Origin: Chryseobacterium pennae
Lineage (GTDB): Bacteria > Bacteroidota > Bacteroidia > Flavobacteriales > Weeksellaceae
Direction: 5' to 3'
Assembly (NCBI RefSeq): GCF_003385515.1
Contig: NZ_QNVT01000001.1
Location: 372,001-436,000 of the forward strand
Length of the DNA stretch: 64,000 nt
The first letter of the stretch is position 1, and each line of letters begins with the position of its first letter. Positions 1 to 9,413 of this stretch are shown in pieces. Below the pieces are notes generated by a model, which had not been told where the DNA came from, searched no databases, and saw nothing but the letters and a program-made list of their open reading frames with translations. The position numbers were made by a program, and so were the translations under genes.

Positions 1-1661
1 TCTACAAATCAAGACAGATTGAAGAATCTTTATTGGTTTGGAAAAATGGTAAAAACAATGCTGCAAACAACTACTACGATTATTTAAAGGCTAGCTCTGC
101 TTCTCTTTTAGGTAGTACTTCTTTCAACAAAGCATTATATAACGGTATCAACCCTTCTACAAACTCAACAACATTATCTTACGCTGGTGGAAACGCTGCA
201 CAAGCTGTTGCTGAGCTAGGAAACTTCAAAGCTTCCGAATTAGAATTAGTATTATACACTACGACTTCAATGGGAGACGGTACTCAGGCAAACAACCCTT
301 GGTTACAAGAGTTACCTGACCCGATCACTAGAATGTCTTGGGATAACTACCTGACTATTTCTCCAAAAGACGCAGAGAAATTTGCAATTGACAACGATCT
401 TAACGCGAGAATGCAGTTAGATGGTTCAATTGTTAATCTTACTGTAAACGGAGTAACAATAAAAGATGTTCCTGTATTCGTACAACCAGGTCAAGCAGAA
501 GGATCAGTAGGTCTTGCGCTTGGTTATGGTAAGAAAGACTCAGGAGCAACTGCAGATACTGGGGTAAATGCTTATCCTTTATTCGATGGTTCTAACCTTG
601 TTCTTTCTGGTGCTAAAATCGAAAAGACAGGAGAAGATCACGAATTCGCAGGTATCCAGCTTCAAAATACATTAATGGGTCGTTACGAAATCGCTAAAGA
701 AGTTCCTTTAGCTGAATTCATCAACGTACCATTTGATGACGAGCACAAAGGATGGAATAAGCCTTTGGAATACCACACCATCAGTGGAGCTCTTCCAGCA
801 AGAAAAATCGATCTTTGGGATGCATTTGATGATACTGACGGTCCTCATTTCAACTTATCTATTGACTTGAACTCTTGTACAGGTTGTGGAGCATGTATCA
901 TTGCTTGTCAGGCTGAGAACAACGTTCCTGTAGTAGGTAAAGAAGAAGTAAGAATGTCTAGAGATATGTATTGGTTAAGAATTGACCGTTACTATTCTTC
1001 AAGACAAAAGGTAGAAATATACGAAGGATTAAAAGAAGGAATGGCTGTACCTGAATTGTATGGTACTGCATTCGGAGACGGAGGGGCATTGAACCACCCG
1101 GCTGATAATCCAGATGTAATCTTCCAACCGGTAATGTGTCAGCACTGTAACCACGCTCCATGTGAAACTGTATGTCCGGTAGCGGCTACTTCACACGGTA
1201 AGCAAGGTCAAAACCATATGGCTTACAACAGATGTATCGGTACAAGATATTGTGCAAACAACTGTCCGTACAAAGTAAGACGTTTCAACTGGTTTACGTA
1301 TAACCTAAATGACAAGTTCGATTACAACATGAACAACGATTTAGGAAGAATGGTACTTAACCCTGACGTAGTTGTTAGAACTAGAGGGGTAATGGAGAAA
1401 TGTTCAATGTGTATCCAAATGACTCAGAATACTATTCTTGAGGCTAAGAAAGAGGGAAGAAGAGTGAAGGATGGAGAATTCCAGACAGCTTGTTCTAAAG
1501 CTTGTTCTACTGGTGCAATGACATTTGGAGACATGAATGATAAAGATTCTTCAATTAGAAAGGTGTATGCCTCTAACAGAAGATATTATTTACTAGAGGA
1601 GATCGGAACAAAACCAAATGTGTTCTATCATACTAAAGTAAGAAACAGAGTAGAAAAATAA
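1..1661 (+). CDS. actB: Alternative complex III iron-sulfur subunit ActB (5' truncated by window edge)
   Basis: The frame is open from the first bases of the window, so this is the C-terminal part of a larger protein. ActB is the peripheral Fe-S and molybdopterin-oxidoreductase-like subunit of alternative complex III, which oxidises menaquinol and passes electrons to cytochrome c or directly to an oxidase. Four cysteine clusters are visible in the fragment: CTGCGAC from about residue 292, CQHCNHAPC near 379, CIGTRYC near 411, and CSMC (466) plus ACSKAC (497). This fits the three [4Fe-4S] and one [3Fe-4S] clusters known for the family. The N-terminal half resembles the molybdopterin domain, which binds no cofactor in characterised ActB. 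actC follows after 25 nt. The leading part of actB and actA should lie upstream of the window. Confidence 0.95.
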   Translation, partial: YKSRQIEESLLVWKNGKNNAANNYYDYLKASSASLLGSTSFNKALYNGINPSTNSTTLSYAGGNAAQAVAELGNFKASELELVLYTTTSMGDGTQANNPWLQELPDPITRMSWDNYLTISPKDAEKFAIDNDLNARMQLDGSIVNLTVNGVTIKDVPVFVQPGQAEGSVGLALGYGKKDSGATADTGVNAYPLFDGSNLVLSGAKIEKTGEDHEFAGIQLQNTLMGRYEIAKEVPLAEFINVPFDDEHKGWNKPLEYHTISGALPARKIDLWDAFDDTDGPHFNLSIDLNSCTGCGACIIACQAENNVPVVGKEEVRMSRDMYWLRIDRYYSSRQKVEIYEGLKEGMAVPELYGTAFGDGGALNHPADNPDVIFQPVMCQHCNHAPCETVCPVAATSHGKQGQNHMAYNRCIGTRYCANNCPYKVRRFNWFTYNLNDKFDYNMNNDLGRMVLNPDVVVRTRGVMEKCSMCIQMTQNTILEAKKEGRRVKDGEFQTACSKACSTGAMTFGDMNDKDSSIRKVYASNRRYYLLEEIGTKPNVFYHTKVRNRVEK

Positions 1662-1686
1662 AGTTTAAATAATAAATAGGTAAAAA

Positions 1687-3084
1687 ATGTCAGGACATTA
1701 CGAAGCTCCGATAAGGGAACCTCTAATTATTGGTCACAAAACTTATCACGATATCACAGAAGATATTGCACGACCTATCGAAGAAAGAGCAGGTAAATTA
1801 TGGTGGATCTCATTATATGCAGCCTTAGTTCTATTCATCTATGGATTCGGATGTATCGCTTATACGATCGGGACAGGTATTGGATCATGGGGGCTTAACA
1901 GAACTATTAACTGGGGTTGGGATATTACCAACTTCGTATGGTGGGTAGGTATCGGTCACGCCGGAACCCTAATCTCAGCAGTATTATTATTATTTAGACA
2001 GAGATGGAGAATGTCTGTAAACAGATCTGCAGAGGCGATGACGATCTTTGCGGTTGTACAGGCAGCAATCTTCCCTGTAATTCACATGGGTAGAGTTTGG
2101 GTTGGATACTGGGTATTCCCATTACCAAACCAATTCGGTTCTCTTTGGGGGAACTTTAACTCTCCTCTACTTTGGGACGTATTTGCGATCTCTACGTATT
2201 TCTCAGTATCAACTGTATTCTGGTTCATGGGATTAATCCCTGACTTTGCAATGATCAGAGATAGAGCTAAAACTCCTTGGACTAAGAAGATTTATACATT
2301 CCTAGCATTCGGTTGGGGTGGTAAAGCAAAACACTGGCAAAGATTCGAAGAACTTTCTTTGGTTCTTGCAGGGTTGGCAACTCCACTTGTATTCTCGGTA
2401 CACACTACCGTATCTTTTGACTTCGCAACTTCAGTAATTAAAGGATGGCACTCTACGATCTATCCTCCTTACTTCGTTGCCGGAGCAATCTTCTCAGGAT
2501 TTGCAATGGTACAGACACTATTGTTGATCGCTAGAAAAGTTTGTCACTTAGAAGAATATATCACAATGTATCATATCGAAATTATGAACATCGTAATCGT
2601 TCTTACAGGTGGTATGGTGACTGTAGCTTATGCAACTGAATATTTCATCGGATGGTACTCAGGATCTCGATTTGAAGATTTCACATATCTTTCTCCGGGT
2701 GCAGCAGTAGGACCTTACTGGTGGGCATTCTGGTCATTGATTATCTGTAACCTTGTTGTTCCTGCATCATTCTGGTTCAAAAAAGCTAGAACGAACATTA
2801 TCTGGACATTCATTGTTGCATTAATCATTAACATCGGTATGTGGTTTGAGCGTTTTGATATCATCGTTATCAACCTTTCTAGAGACTACTTACCAGGATC
2901 TTGGACTATGTTTAAGCCAACGATCATTGATGTGGGTGTATACTTAGGAACAATCGGATTCTTCTCTGTATTATTCTTACTATACGCAAGAACATTCCCT
3001 GTAATTGCACAGGCTGAATTAAAATCGATTCTGAAAATCTCAGGTGAAACTTATAAAGCAAAAGAAGGAGATGAGCACCACTAA
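1687..3084 (+). CDS. actC: Alternative complex III membrane subunit ActC (NrfD/PsrC family)
   Basis: 465 aa integral membrane protein of the NrfD/PsrC quinol-oxidising family, with about ten hydrophobic segments starting near residue 40. The stretch GHAGTLISAVLLL near residues 90-105 and the following basic RQRWR are typical of the family's quinol-site helix region. ActC and ActF are the two large membrane subunits of alternative complex III, and ActC sits next to the ActB Fe-S clusters. The last 14 nt overlap the start of actD, which suggests translational coupling. Length and gene order match the standard actBCDEF arrangement. Confidence 0.95.
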   Translation: MSGHYEAPIREPLIIGHKTYHDITEDIARPIEERAGKLWWISLYAALVLFIYGFGCIAYTIGTGIGSWGLNRTINWGWDITNFVWWVGIGHAGTLISAVLLLFRQRWRMSVNRSAEAMTIFAVVQAAIFPVIHMGRVWVGYWVFPLPNQFGSLWGNFNSPLLWDVFAISTYFSVSTVFWFMGLIPDFAMIRDRAKTPWTKKIYTFLAFGWGGKAKHWQRFEELSLVLAGLATPLVFSVHTTVSFDFATSVIKGWHSTIYPPYFVAGAIFSGFAMVQTLLLIARKVCHLEEYITMYHIEIMNIVIVLTGGMVTVAYATEYFIGWYSGSRFEDFTYLSPGAAVGPYWWAFWSLIICNLVVPASFWFKKARTNIIWTFIVALIINIGMWFERFDIIVINLSRDYLPGSWTMFKPTIIDVGVYLGTIGFFSVLFLLYARTFPVIAQAELKSILKISGETYKAKEGDEHH

Positions 3085-3592
3085 AATTGTATACGGACTT
3101 TATGCTGACGACGACGATTTAATGAACGGCGTTAAAGCATTCAACGATAAAGGAATCGCTATAAACGAAGTGTATACTCCGTTTCCGGTTCACGGACTAG
3201 ATAAGGCTTTAGGGTTAAAGAAAACTAGAATTTCTGATGCCGCTTTCTTATATGCTCTTTACGGTGTTACTATTGGTGCTACTGTAACTTGGTATGTGAT
3301 GAACCATGACTGGCCTCAGAATATCGGTGGTAAACCAGCATTTGACTGGGCACACAACATGCCGGCATTCGTAGTTCCAATGTTCGAATTAATGGTATTC
3401 TGTGCAGCTCACATGATGTCTTTAACTTTCTTAGTTAGAAACAAAATGTATCCAGGAGCTCCAGCTCAGAATCCGGATCCAAGAACTACTGATGATAAAT
3501 TCATGATGGAATTCGTAACTGAAGATGTAGAATCTGTAAAGCAGTTGCTAATTGAAACTGGAGTTGAAGAAATAACTGTTAAAGACGCTTAA
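3071..3592 (+). CDS. actD: Alternative complex III subunit ActD (DUF3341)
   Basis: 173 aa from ATG at 3071, the start that gives the usual N-terminus MSTTKIVYGLYADDDDL. An upstream in-frame ATG at 3044 lies deep inside actC and is not favoured. AAGGAG directly upstream lies within actC. DUF3341 ActD proteins have a soluble N-terminal domain (about 1-55), two transmembrane helices (here about 60-80 and 95-120) and a cytoplasmic tail. They are structural subunits with no cofactor. The gene overlaps actC by 14 nt and is followed by actE after 1 nt. Confidence 0.93.
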   Translation: MSTTKIVYGLYADDDDLMNGVKAFNDKGIAINEVYTPFPVHGLDKALGLKKTRISDAAFLYALYGVTIGATVTWYVMNHDWPQNIGGKPAFDWAHNMPAFVVPMFELMVFCAAHMMSLTFLVRNKMYPGAPAQNPDPRTTDDKFMMEFVTEDVESVKQLLIETGVEEITVKDA

Positions 3593-3593
3593 A

Positions 3594-4271
3594 ATGAAAA
3601 AGAACGTATTAAGAATTACAGCAGTTTTAGGTTTAACAACAGTTTTACTTAACTCTTGCGGGCCAAAGGAGAACACTCCGTTGGTATACTTCCCGGACAT
3701 GTATTTTCCGGTAGCTTATGATCCATTGATGAAAGCTCAGGATGCGTATTCAGATCATGAAAATGAAATTCCTGCTTTTGTTAAAAATAGTGGTGCAACA
3801 GGTCTTTCTCCAGTAGAAGGATCAGTAGCGCAAAATAAAGATGGTATTTTTGAAGAAGGGTTAAAGCCAAAGAATGTTGACGAGTACAACGCAGGATATG
3901 ATGCTTCTAAAAAAATGACTGCTTCTCCTCTAAATCCGGCTAATGCTGCTAAGGATATTGAAAGAGGAAAAATATTGTTCGACCATACTTGTGCTGCATG
4001 TCACGGAACAGGAGGTGATGGACAAGGACCAATTGTACAGACTGGAGCATTTTCTGGAGTACCAAACTATGCTGACAGAGAAATTACTGTAGGATCTGTT
4101 CATTATGTATTAACAAACGGTAGAAACGCGATGGGATCTTATGCTGGACAGCTAAACCCTGGTGATAGATGGAGAGTGGCAATGTATGTGATGAGTGCTT
4201 TCAAAAAAGGCTCAGCAGCACCGGCAGCCGCAGCACCAGCAACTGAAACGACTACTGAAACTAAAAAATAA
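3594..4271 (+). CDS. actE: Alternative complex III monohaem cytochrome c subunit ActE, lipoprotein
   Basis: 225 aa. A lipoprotein signal peptide ends at the lipobox LLNSC (Cys22), so the mature protein is probably anchored on the periplasmic face. One haem c motif, CAACH, begins at Cys133, and Met180 in NAMGSY is the likely distal ligand. ActE is the small cytochrome c of alternative complex III and carries electrons away from the complex. The C-terminus is an Ala/Pro/Thr-rich tail ending in lysines. It lies between actD (1 nt gap) and actF (8 nt gap), as in other Bacteroidetes. Confidence 0.95.
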   Translation: MKKNVLRITAVLGLTTVLLNSCGPKENTPLVYFPDMYFPVAYDPLMKAQDAYSDHENEIPAFVKNSGATGLSPVEGSVAQNKDGIFEEGLKPKNVDEYNAGYDASKKMTASPLNPANAAKDIERGKILFDHTCAACHGTGGDGQGPIVQTGAFSGVPNYADREITVGSVHYVLTNGRNAMGSYAGQLNPGDRWRVAMYVMSAFKKGSAAPAAAAPATETTTETKK

Positions 4272-4279
4272 GAAAAGAA

Positions 4280-5611
4280 ATGTATAGTTTTTCACCAAAA
4301 TTAAAATCAACTTCTATAATACTTCTTGTTGTAGGTTTAGTTCTTTTCGGTATTGGTTTCTTTTTGAACAAAGGAATTTCTACTGAGAAAATAGAACACA
4401 TGATGGAGGCTGTTCATGCTTCTGGTCATAATGCTCCTACACACTCAAGTGAAATGGTTGGACCGCAGGATCACAACGCTCATTTAGAGCATGCGACAAT
4501 GCAGATTCATAATTCGCCTTTAGCATCCATACATTTCGTAGCTGTATTCTTCTTCGGAGTAAGTTGTGCAGTATTATTTTTCTACTGTATTCAGCATGCA
4601 GCGCATGCAGGATGGCCAATTATCATTACAAGAGTAATGGAGGCTATTGCTTCTTATATTCCTTACGGAGGGGCTATTCTAGTAATCATAATGCTATTGA
4701 ATATTTTCCACCAAGGTCACCTATTCCACTGGATGGATCCGGATTTAACAGATCCAAACTCTGCACATTTCGATGTGATCTTATTTGAAAAGAAAAGATT
4801 CTTAAATATTCCTTTCTATGCAATCAGAACTCTTATTTATGTGATAGGTGCTTCATTCTTTGCATGGAAACTTAAAGCTCAGTCTAAAAAAGTAGACGAT
4901 ACTAAATCTAAAGTTGAGTATCAAATGCTTTACAGATGGGCAGTAGGATATATTGCATTCTTCGGATTTGCATCTGCTGCTTGGGCTTGGGACTGGTTGA
5001 TGTCTATTGACCCTCACTGGTATTCTACAATGTATATCTGGTATTCAATGGTTAGCTGCCTTTCAAGTGGTATTGCTGTTATCATTTTACTAAGTGTTTA
5101 TCTTAAGAAAAATGGTTTCTTACCACAGTTCAATGACAACCACTTACACGATCTAGGAGTATTCCTTTTCGCTACAAGTATGCTTTGGACATATACATGG
5201 TTCGCTCAGTTCATGCTTTACTGGTATGCCAACGTACCGGAAGAGGTTAACTACTTCTTCGGAAGATTCCAGCACTATGGTACTACATTCTTGCCAATGC
5301 TAATTATCAACTTCTTATTACCTTTATTGGTATTAGTAAGTAGCAGCATCAAGAGAAACTACAAAGTAGTAACAACAATGGCTGTTGTCGTTATTTTAGG
5401 TCACCTTTTAGATTATTTCAATATGGTAATGCCTGGAACGGTAGGACCTTACTGGAACACTCCTGAGGTATTCCTATTAATAGCAGGAGCTGTTTTATTT
5501 GTAGCAGGATTATTTATGTTTACTGTACTTTCAGCTTTATCTAAACTGAAGTTGATTCCAACAGGAAACCCATACCTACACGAATCTGAAATTTATGAGT
5601 ATCCTTTCTAA
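4280..5611 (+). CDS. actF: Alternative complex III membrane subunit ActF
   Basis: 443 aa integral membrane protein, usually annotated in Bacteroidetes as quinol:cytochrome c oxidoreductase subunit. It has about ten transmembrane segments. The first hydrophobic helix (residues 10-30) is followed by a His-rich periplasmic loop (about 35-80), and later membrane segments are rich in Trp, His and Tyr. ActF pairs with ActC in the membrane and is an NrfD-like paralogue thought to take part in proton movement. It is the last gene of the operon: a strong terminator hairpin begins 25 nt after the stop. No cox genes follow here, although act and cox clusters are often adjacent in other phyla. Confidence 0.93.
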   Translation: MYSFSPKLKSTSIILLVVGLVLFGIGFFLNKGISTEKIEHMMEAVHASGHNAPTHSSEMVGPQDHNAHLEHATMQIHNSPLASIHFVAVFFFGVSCAVLFFYCIQHAAHAGWPIIITRVMEAIASYIPYGGAILVIIMLLNIFHQGHLFHWMDPDLTDPNSAHFDVILFEKKRFLNIPFYAIRTLIYVIGASFFAWKLKAQSKKVDDTKSKVEYQMLYRWAVGYIAFFGFASAAWAWDWLMSIDPHWYSTMYIWYSMVSCLSSGIAVIILLSVYLKKNGFLPQFNDNHLHDLGVFLFATSMLWTYTWFAQFMLYWYANVPEEVNYFFGRFQHYGTTFLPMLIINFLLPLLVLVSSSIKRNYKVVTTMAVVVILGHLLDYFNMVMPGTVGPYWNTPEVFLLIAGAVLFVAGLFMFTVLSALSKLKLIPTGNPYLHESEIYEYPF

Positions 5612-5636
5612 GGACTTGTAACAAAATAAAACTCTA

Positions 5637-5670
5637 AAAGACTGATTGTTTAAACGATCAGTCTTTTTTT
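5637..5670 (+). terminator. Intrinsic terminator of the act operon
   Basis: AAGACTGAT pairs with ATCAGTCTT around a 10-nt loop and is followed by a run of T. It lies 25 nt past the actF stop and closes the operon. Confidence 0.9.
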
Positions 5671-5732
5671 ATGTTCTAATTTTCAATAGAGAACTGAGCA
5701 ACATGATCACCAACATCAAATAAAATACTCCT

Positions 5733-6749
5733 ATGAAAAGAATTCACCTGCTTTACTTTGTATTCAGTCTCATCTCTGTTTTCATGGATGCACAGACAAT
5801 TACTTTTGTTTCAGAAAAAAACAACAAGCCGCTTCCTAAAGTTTCTGTTTTCGGGAAAGACGGAAGTATTCTTGCTTACTCTGATATTGATGGGAAAATC
5901 GACAAACAGTCATTAAACCCAGATCAGGAAAAATTCCAGTTAGTGTATAACAGTTTCCCTGTGGCGACACTCTCCTATTCTGACTTTGAACAGCCCACCA
6001 TTAAAATCAACGACCAGGTAAAAGAAATTGAAACCATTGTTATTAAAAATAATAAGCCAGCCAAATACATTCTGGTTAAAGGAAACTTTAATTCATACGT
6101 TACCGTTAACAATAAACTTAATGGGTATGCAGACGGAATCATTACCTATGTTTTCGATAATAAAACCAAAAAGCTAAAAAGTACAAATGTTCAGCAGTAC
6201 CGAATTTACAGACTCATAGATCCTAAACAAGAAAAGAAACTCACGGCAAGCTGGGATTACGGAAACTCACTCGATGTTCCGAAAATGAAAAAGGTCGGAA
6301 ATATAGATGAGTATAAAAAGAAGGATACAAAAATCAAGGAGCTGAAAGGAAACTTTAAAGATGAAATAGAAGTTACCGGAGAATATCTGCAGCAGAAAGA
6401 ATTAGCATTATTTGGATTCCGGTTCTTTGATTTTAGAGGCATTCAGAATATTTCCTTCGAAAAAGATTCTCAGAAATCACTGAAAGACCTGCTGGAGTTT
6501 AATGAAATTCTTTTTGTAAAGCTCAAACATAAGAGTGAAGCCAGCTACAACCAGATTATCTCTTATGAAAATTTTTATACCACAGAAATCAGTTTTAGCA
6601 ATGAAAATAATATTGATGATGTAAGATTCAATAAAGAATACAGTAATTATCAGACTCAATACTGGAAGGATCCGTCTTTCCCTAATATGCAGACCATTTT
6701 CAGCAGTTATTTCAAGGGGGATCTTCAGGAAAAACAAAACAAAAAATAA
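5733..6749 (+). CDS. Secreted protein with N-terminal carboxypeptidase-regulatory-like fold, function unknown
   Basis: 338 aa. A signal peptide ends near VFMDAQ (about residue 20). Residues 22-95 look like a carboxypeptidase D regulatory-like beta-sandwich (ITFVSEKNNKPLPKVSVFGKDG, then SDIDGKI), a domain common at the start of Bacteroidetes outer-membrane and periplasmic proteins. The rest is Lys/Asn-rich with no motif I recognise, and no TonB receptor barrel or plug is present. It follows the act terminator and precedes a lipoprotein gene by 50 nt, so it may share a transcript with that gene and apt. The function is unknown. Confidence 0.75.
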   Translation: MKRIHLLYFVFSLISVFMDAQTITFVSEKNNKPLPKVSVFGKDGSILAYSDIDGKIDKQSLNPDQEKFQLVYNSFPVATLSYSDFEQPTIKINDQVKEIETIVIKNNKPAKYILVKGNFNSYVTVNNKLNGYADGIITYVFDNKTKKLKSTNVQQYRIYRLIDPKQEKKLTASWDYGNSLDVPKMKKVGNIDEYKKKDTKIKELKGNFKDEIEVTGEYLQQKELALFGFRFFDFRGIQNISFEKDSQKSLKDLLEFNEILFVKLKHKSEASYNQIISYENFYTTEISFSNENNIDDVRFNKEYSNYQTQYWKDPSFPNMQTIFSSYFKGDLQEKQNKK

Positions 6750-6799
6750 AATCTACTATTAATAAAGGTTTTAGTAAATTTGCAACAAACCAAATAAAA

Positions 6800-8005
6800 A
6801 TGAAAAAGTTTTCTTTTCTACTTGTTTTCAGTCTGTTGCTTTTTACGGCATGTAAGAAAGATCATGTAGATGCTACGAATACTAAAACGCTGCAGTCAAG
6901 TATTAACGATATGACTTCCAGCCTACCAACCATTAAACAGATTAAGTTTAATGAAGCTCTTTATATCCTTAAAACATTTGGAGTGGAAGCTGATGGGGAT
7001 GTGAATGAGCTAAAAGCTCTTGGAAAACTGATCAACGGGAAAAAAGTTCCTGAGATCATGACCTTAGCTGACGAAGTTGCACAGAAAAACGGAATAGAAT
7101 GGGCAAGCAGTAACCCACCATCACTGGGTGAAATGAATATCTTCGGTGATGATAAAGCCAAAGAAAGCGATCCTAATGATATAAAAGCAGGAGCATTAAG
7201 CCTTGTGACAAGACCAACAGGAGATGACGGAAACGGTTCACCCACCGCTATCCAGATCGTTCCAAGATTAGTAGATGCAGCAGGAAACCCTGTAGCGTTT
7301 ACAGGTGCCGGTTTGGAAGCTACATTAGAAGTTTTCAGCAATGGAGTAAGACTCTCAACCGCTAAAAACCTGATGCAGGATAACAACTTTAAAGGATTTA
7401 ACCTTAAATTCTCTTCTATTCCTGCTTCTAAGGTTGTAGATAATAAAATTGATATCACTGTTTCTGTAAAAACAACGGCAAAGACTTTCAAAATGTCTAA
7501 AATCGGATTGGATGTAAATGCTGCAGCCTTAAAAGTTCCTGCCGTTCCAAAAACAGATACAACAGCTGTTCCTCAACAGCCAAGTGCAGTAGTAGACCCG
7601 AATAATCCATCAACAACTACTCCACCTGCAACTACAGAACCTGGTACAGCAACTCCTGCAGCTCCAACAGCTCCAAAACAGCCAGTTGCAGATCCAAAAA
7701 ATACAGTAAGCAAGTTCCTGAACAGCGTAAGCTCTCAGAACTTAAAAGCTGCTTATGAAACATCTAACAACCCAAGCTGGGGAAGCTATGAATCTTTCTC
7801 CAATCCTAATTCCGGTTTTGGAGCAGTAAAAAATGTAAGCGTTAAAAATATTACAACAAGTGCATCTAATCCTAACGGAGCAAGCGTAAATGCTACTTAT
7901 GATGTAACCGATAAAAACGGAAAAACAACCTCATTAAAGGTAACTTTCGGACTTAAAAATGTAAACGGAGATTGGAAAATTTCCAGCTATAAAATCAACC
8001 CATAA
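6800..8005 (+). CDS. Lipoprotein with Pro/Thr-rich linker, function unknown
   Basis: 401 aa. The lipobox LLFTAC puts the lipidated Cys near residue 18. An N-terminal globular region (about 20-240) is followed by a low-complexity Pro/Thr/Ala linker (about 245-300) and a C-terminal domain of about 100 aa ending VNGDWKISSYKINP. That ending is reminiscent of NTF2-like or DUF4878-type domains, but the match is weak. A -7-like TAAATTTG lies at 6775-6782, without a clear TTG at the proper spacing. The stop codon directly abuts the apt ATG. Confidence 0.75.
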   Translation: MKKFSFLLVFSLLLFTACKKDHVDATNTKTLQSSINDMTSSLPTIKQIKFNEALYILKTFGVEADGDVNELKALGKLINGKKVPEIMTLADEVAQKNGIEWASSNPPSLGEMNIFGDDKAKESDPNDIKAGALSLVTRPTGDDGNGSPTAIQIVPRLVDAAGNPVAFTGAGLEATLEVFSNGVRLSTAKNLMQDNNFKGFNLKFSSIPASKVVDNKIDITVSVKTTAKTFKMSKIGLDVNAAALKVPAVPKTDTTAVPQQPSAVVDPNNPSTTTPPATTEPGTATPAAPTAPKQPVADPKNTVSKFLNSVSSQNLKAAYETSNNPSWGSYESFSNPNSGFGAVKNVSVKNITTSASNPNGASVNATYDVTDKNGKTTSLKVTFGLKNVNGDWKISSYKINP

Positions 8006-8542
8006 ATGGCTTCAGCAGAACTGATAAAAAAACTAGAAGAAACAATTGAAAATATTCCGGACTTTCCTATTCCAGGGATCCAGTTTAAGGATATTTCACC
8101 CATCTTTTTAGATCCAAAACTTTATGAAGATGTAATTGCAGACCTTGCTGCCAACAGTAAAGGAAAGATAGATGCAGTATGCGGAATAGAAAGCCGTGGA
8201 TATCTTTTTGGAATCGCCATTGCAGTAGCCCTAGAGGTTCCTTTTATCTTAATCAGAAAAGCAGGAAAACTTCCCCCACCAATCATTTCGGAAAAATATG
8301 ACCTGGAATATGGAAGTGCCATTATCGAAACCCGTGAAGGGCAGATAAAACCAGGACAGAGAGTTTTAATCCACGACGATCTTTTAGCAACAGGAGGAAC
8401 TACAGAAGCGGCAGCTAAACTAGTAGAAAAACAGGGCGCCACTGTTTCTCAATTCAGTTTCCTGATTGGACTAAAAGGCTTGAATGGTGATGAAAAACTG
8501 AAAAAATTTGGTGCAGAAGTGTACCATGTCTTAGAATACTAA
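8006..8542 (+). CDS. apt: Adenine phosphoribosyltransferase
   Basis: 178 aa, the usual Apt length. It converts adenine and PRPP to AMP in purine salvage, in the cytoplasm. The PRPP-binding loop is VLIHDDLLATGGTT at about residues 118-131, and the N-terminal IPDFPIPGIQFKDISP block is diagnostic of Apt. ESRGYLFG near residue 65 is the expected substrate-contact segment. The ATG immediately follows the stop of the upstream lipoprotein gene, so the two are co-transcribed. A terminator hairpin starts about 20 nt downstream. Confidence 0.96.
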   Translation: MASAELIKKLEETIENIPDFPIPGIQFKDISPIFLDPKLYEDVIADLAANSKGKIDAVCGIESRGYLFGIAIAVALEVPFILIRKAGKLPPPIISEKYDLEYGSAIIETREGQIKPGQRVLIHDDLLATGGTTEAAAKLVEKQGATVSQFSFLIGLKGLNGDEKLKKFGAEVYHVLEY

Positions 8543-8561
8543 TCTATATCAATAAAAAAAT

Positions 8562-8597
8562 AAATGCTTCGTAAACTATGTTTTCGAGGCATTTTTA
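8562..8597 (+). terminator. Intrinsic terminator after apt
   Basis: AAATGCTTCG pairs with CGAGGCATTT, with one G-U pair, around a 13-nt loop and is followed by T-rich sequence. Confidence 0.8.
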
Positions 8598-8649
8598 TTA
8601 TTAACGATTGATAATTCATAACATTTATATAACAATGCTCTAAAAGTAT

Positions 8650-8680
8650 TTTGTAAATCACTAAGAAACAATTAAATTTG
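8650..8680 (+). promoter_or_regulatory. Bacteroidetes-type promoter for the TPR protein and ribH
   Basis: TTG at 8651-8653 is followed after 19 nt by TAAATTTG at 8673-8680, matching the Bacteroidetes -33 TTG and -7 TAnnTTTG consensus. Transcription would begin about 15 nt before the ATG at 8702. Confidence 0.7.
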
Positions 8681-8701
8681 CAGTTCAATTTTTAAAAACT
8701 T

Positions 8702-9409
8702 ATGGCAAAATTGGGAAAGAATGCTCAGAACGAGCAAGAAGGTAAAGAAACGGTTGAGTTCTTCAAAGACCTTGACAGAGAGGCCTTAAACACTGAGAGA
8801 TTTCTTGAAAAATATTCAAAACCACTAGGAATTGTATTTGGAGTTTTAGTGTTGGGAGTTTTAGGATTCTTCGGATATAAGCAATTTGTAGTTGCTCCTA
8901 AAAACGCTGAGGCTGTAAAAAGCTTCCTTGCTGCTCAGAAAAACCTTACTGAAAATAAAAACACTGAAGCTTTAGGTGGAAAATCTGCTGCAAATCCAGG
9001 TTTTATCGGAACTTCTAACGAATATTCAGGAACAAGCATCGGTCAGCTATCTGCTTACAATGCTGGTTTATTGAAATTCAAAGAGGGAAAATTCCAGGAA
9101 GCTTATGATCTTTTAGATAAATTCTCTTCTGACAACAAAACGCTGATGGCAATGAAATATGGTGCTATGGCTGATGCAAAATCAGGATTGAACAAAAATG
9201 ATGAAGCTTTATCATTATTAGACAAAGCAGCTACAGCTTCTGATGATCCTTATACTACTTATTTCTTCACAAGAAAAGCAGGTATCGTAGCATTAGGATT
9301 AAAGAAAAATGCAGATGCTAAAAAATACTTCTCAGCAATTGATGAGAAATACCAGGATTATGACAACGGAATGTCTGATTCTTATATTGAAATGACTAAA
9401 TATTACTAA
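8702..9409 (+). CDS. Membrane-anchored tetratricopeptide-repeat protein
   Basis: 235 aa. A charged cytoplasmic N-terminus (1-40, including KETVEFFKDLDREALNTERF) leads to one transmembrane helix (about 43-64). The periplasmic part is built of TPR-like helical hairpins (AYNAGLLKFKEGKFQEAYDLLDKF, AMADAKSGLNKNDEALSLLDKA, GLKKNADAKKYFSAI). The layout resembles YfgM-type proteins that associate with the Sec translocon and periplasmic chaperones, but this is similarity of architecture only. ribH follows after 4 nt, so the two genes share a transcript. Confidence 0.8.
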   Translation: MAKLGKNAQNEQEGKETVEFFKDLDREALNTERFLEKYSKPLGIVFGVLVLGVLGFFGYKQFVVAPKNAEAVKSFLAAQKNLTENKNTEALGGKSAANPGFIGTSNEYSGTSIGQLSAYNAGLLKFKEGKFQEAYDLLDKFSSDNKTLMAMKYGAMADAKSGLNKNDEALSLLDKAATASDDPYTTYFFTRKAGIVALGLKKNADAKKYFSAIDEKYQDYDNGMSDSYIEMTKYY

Positions 9410-9413
9410 AAAA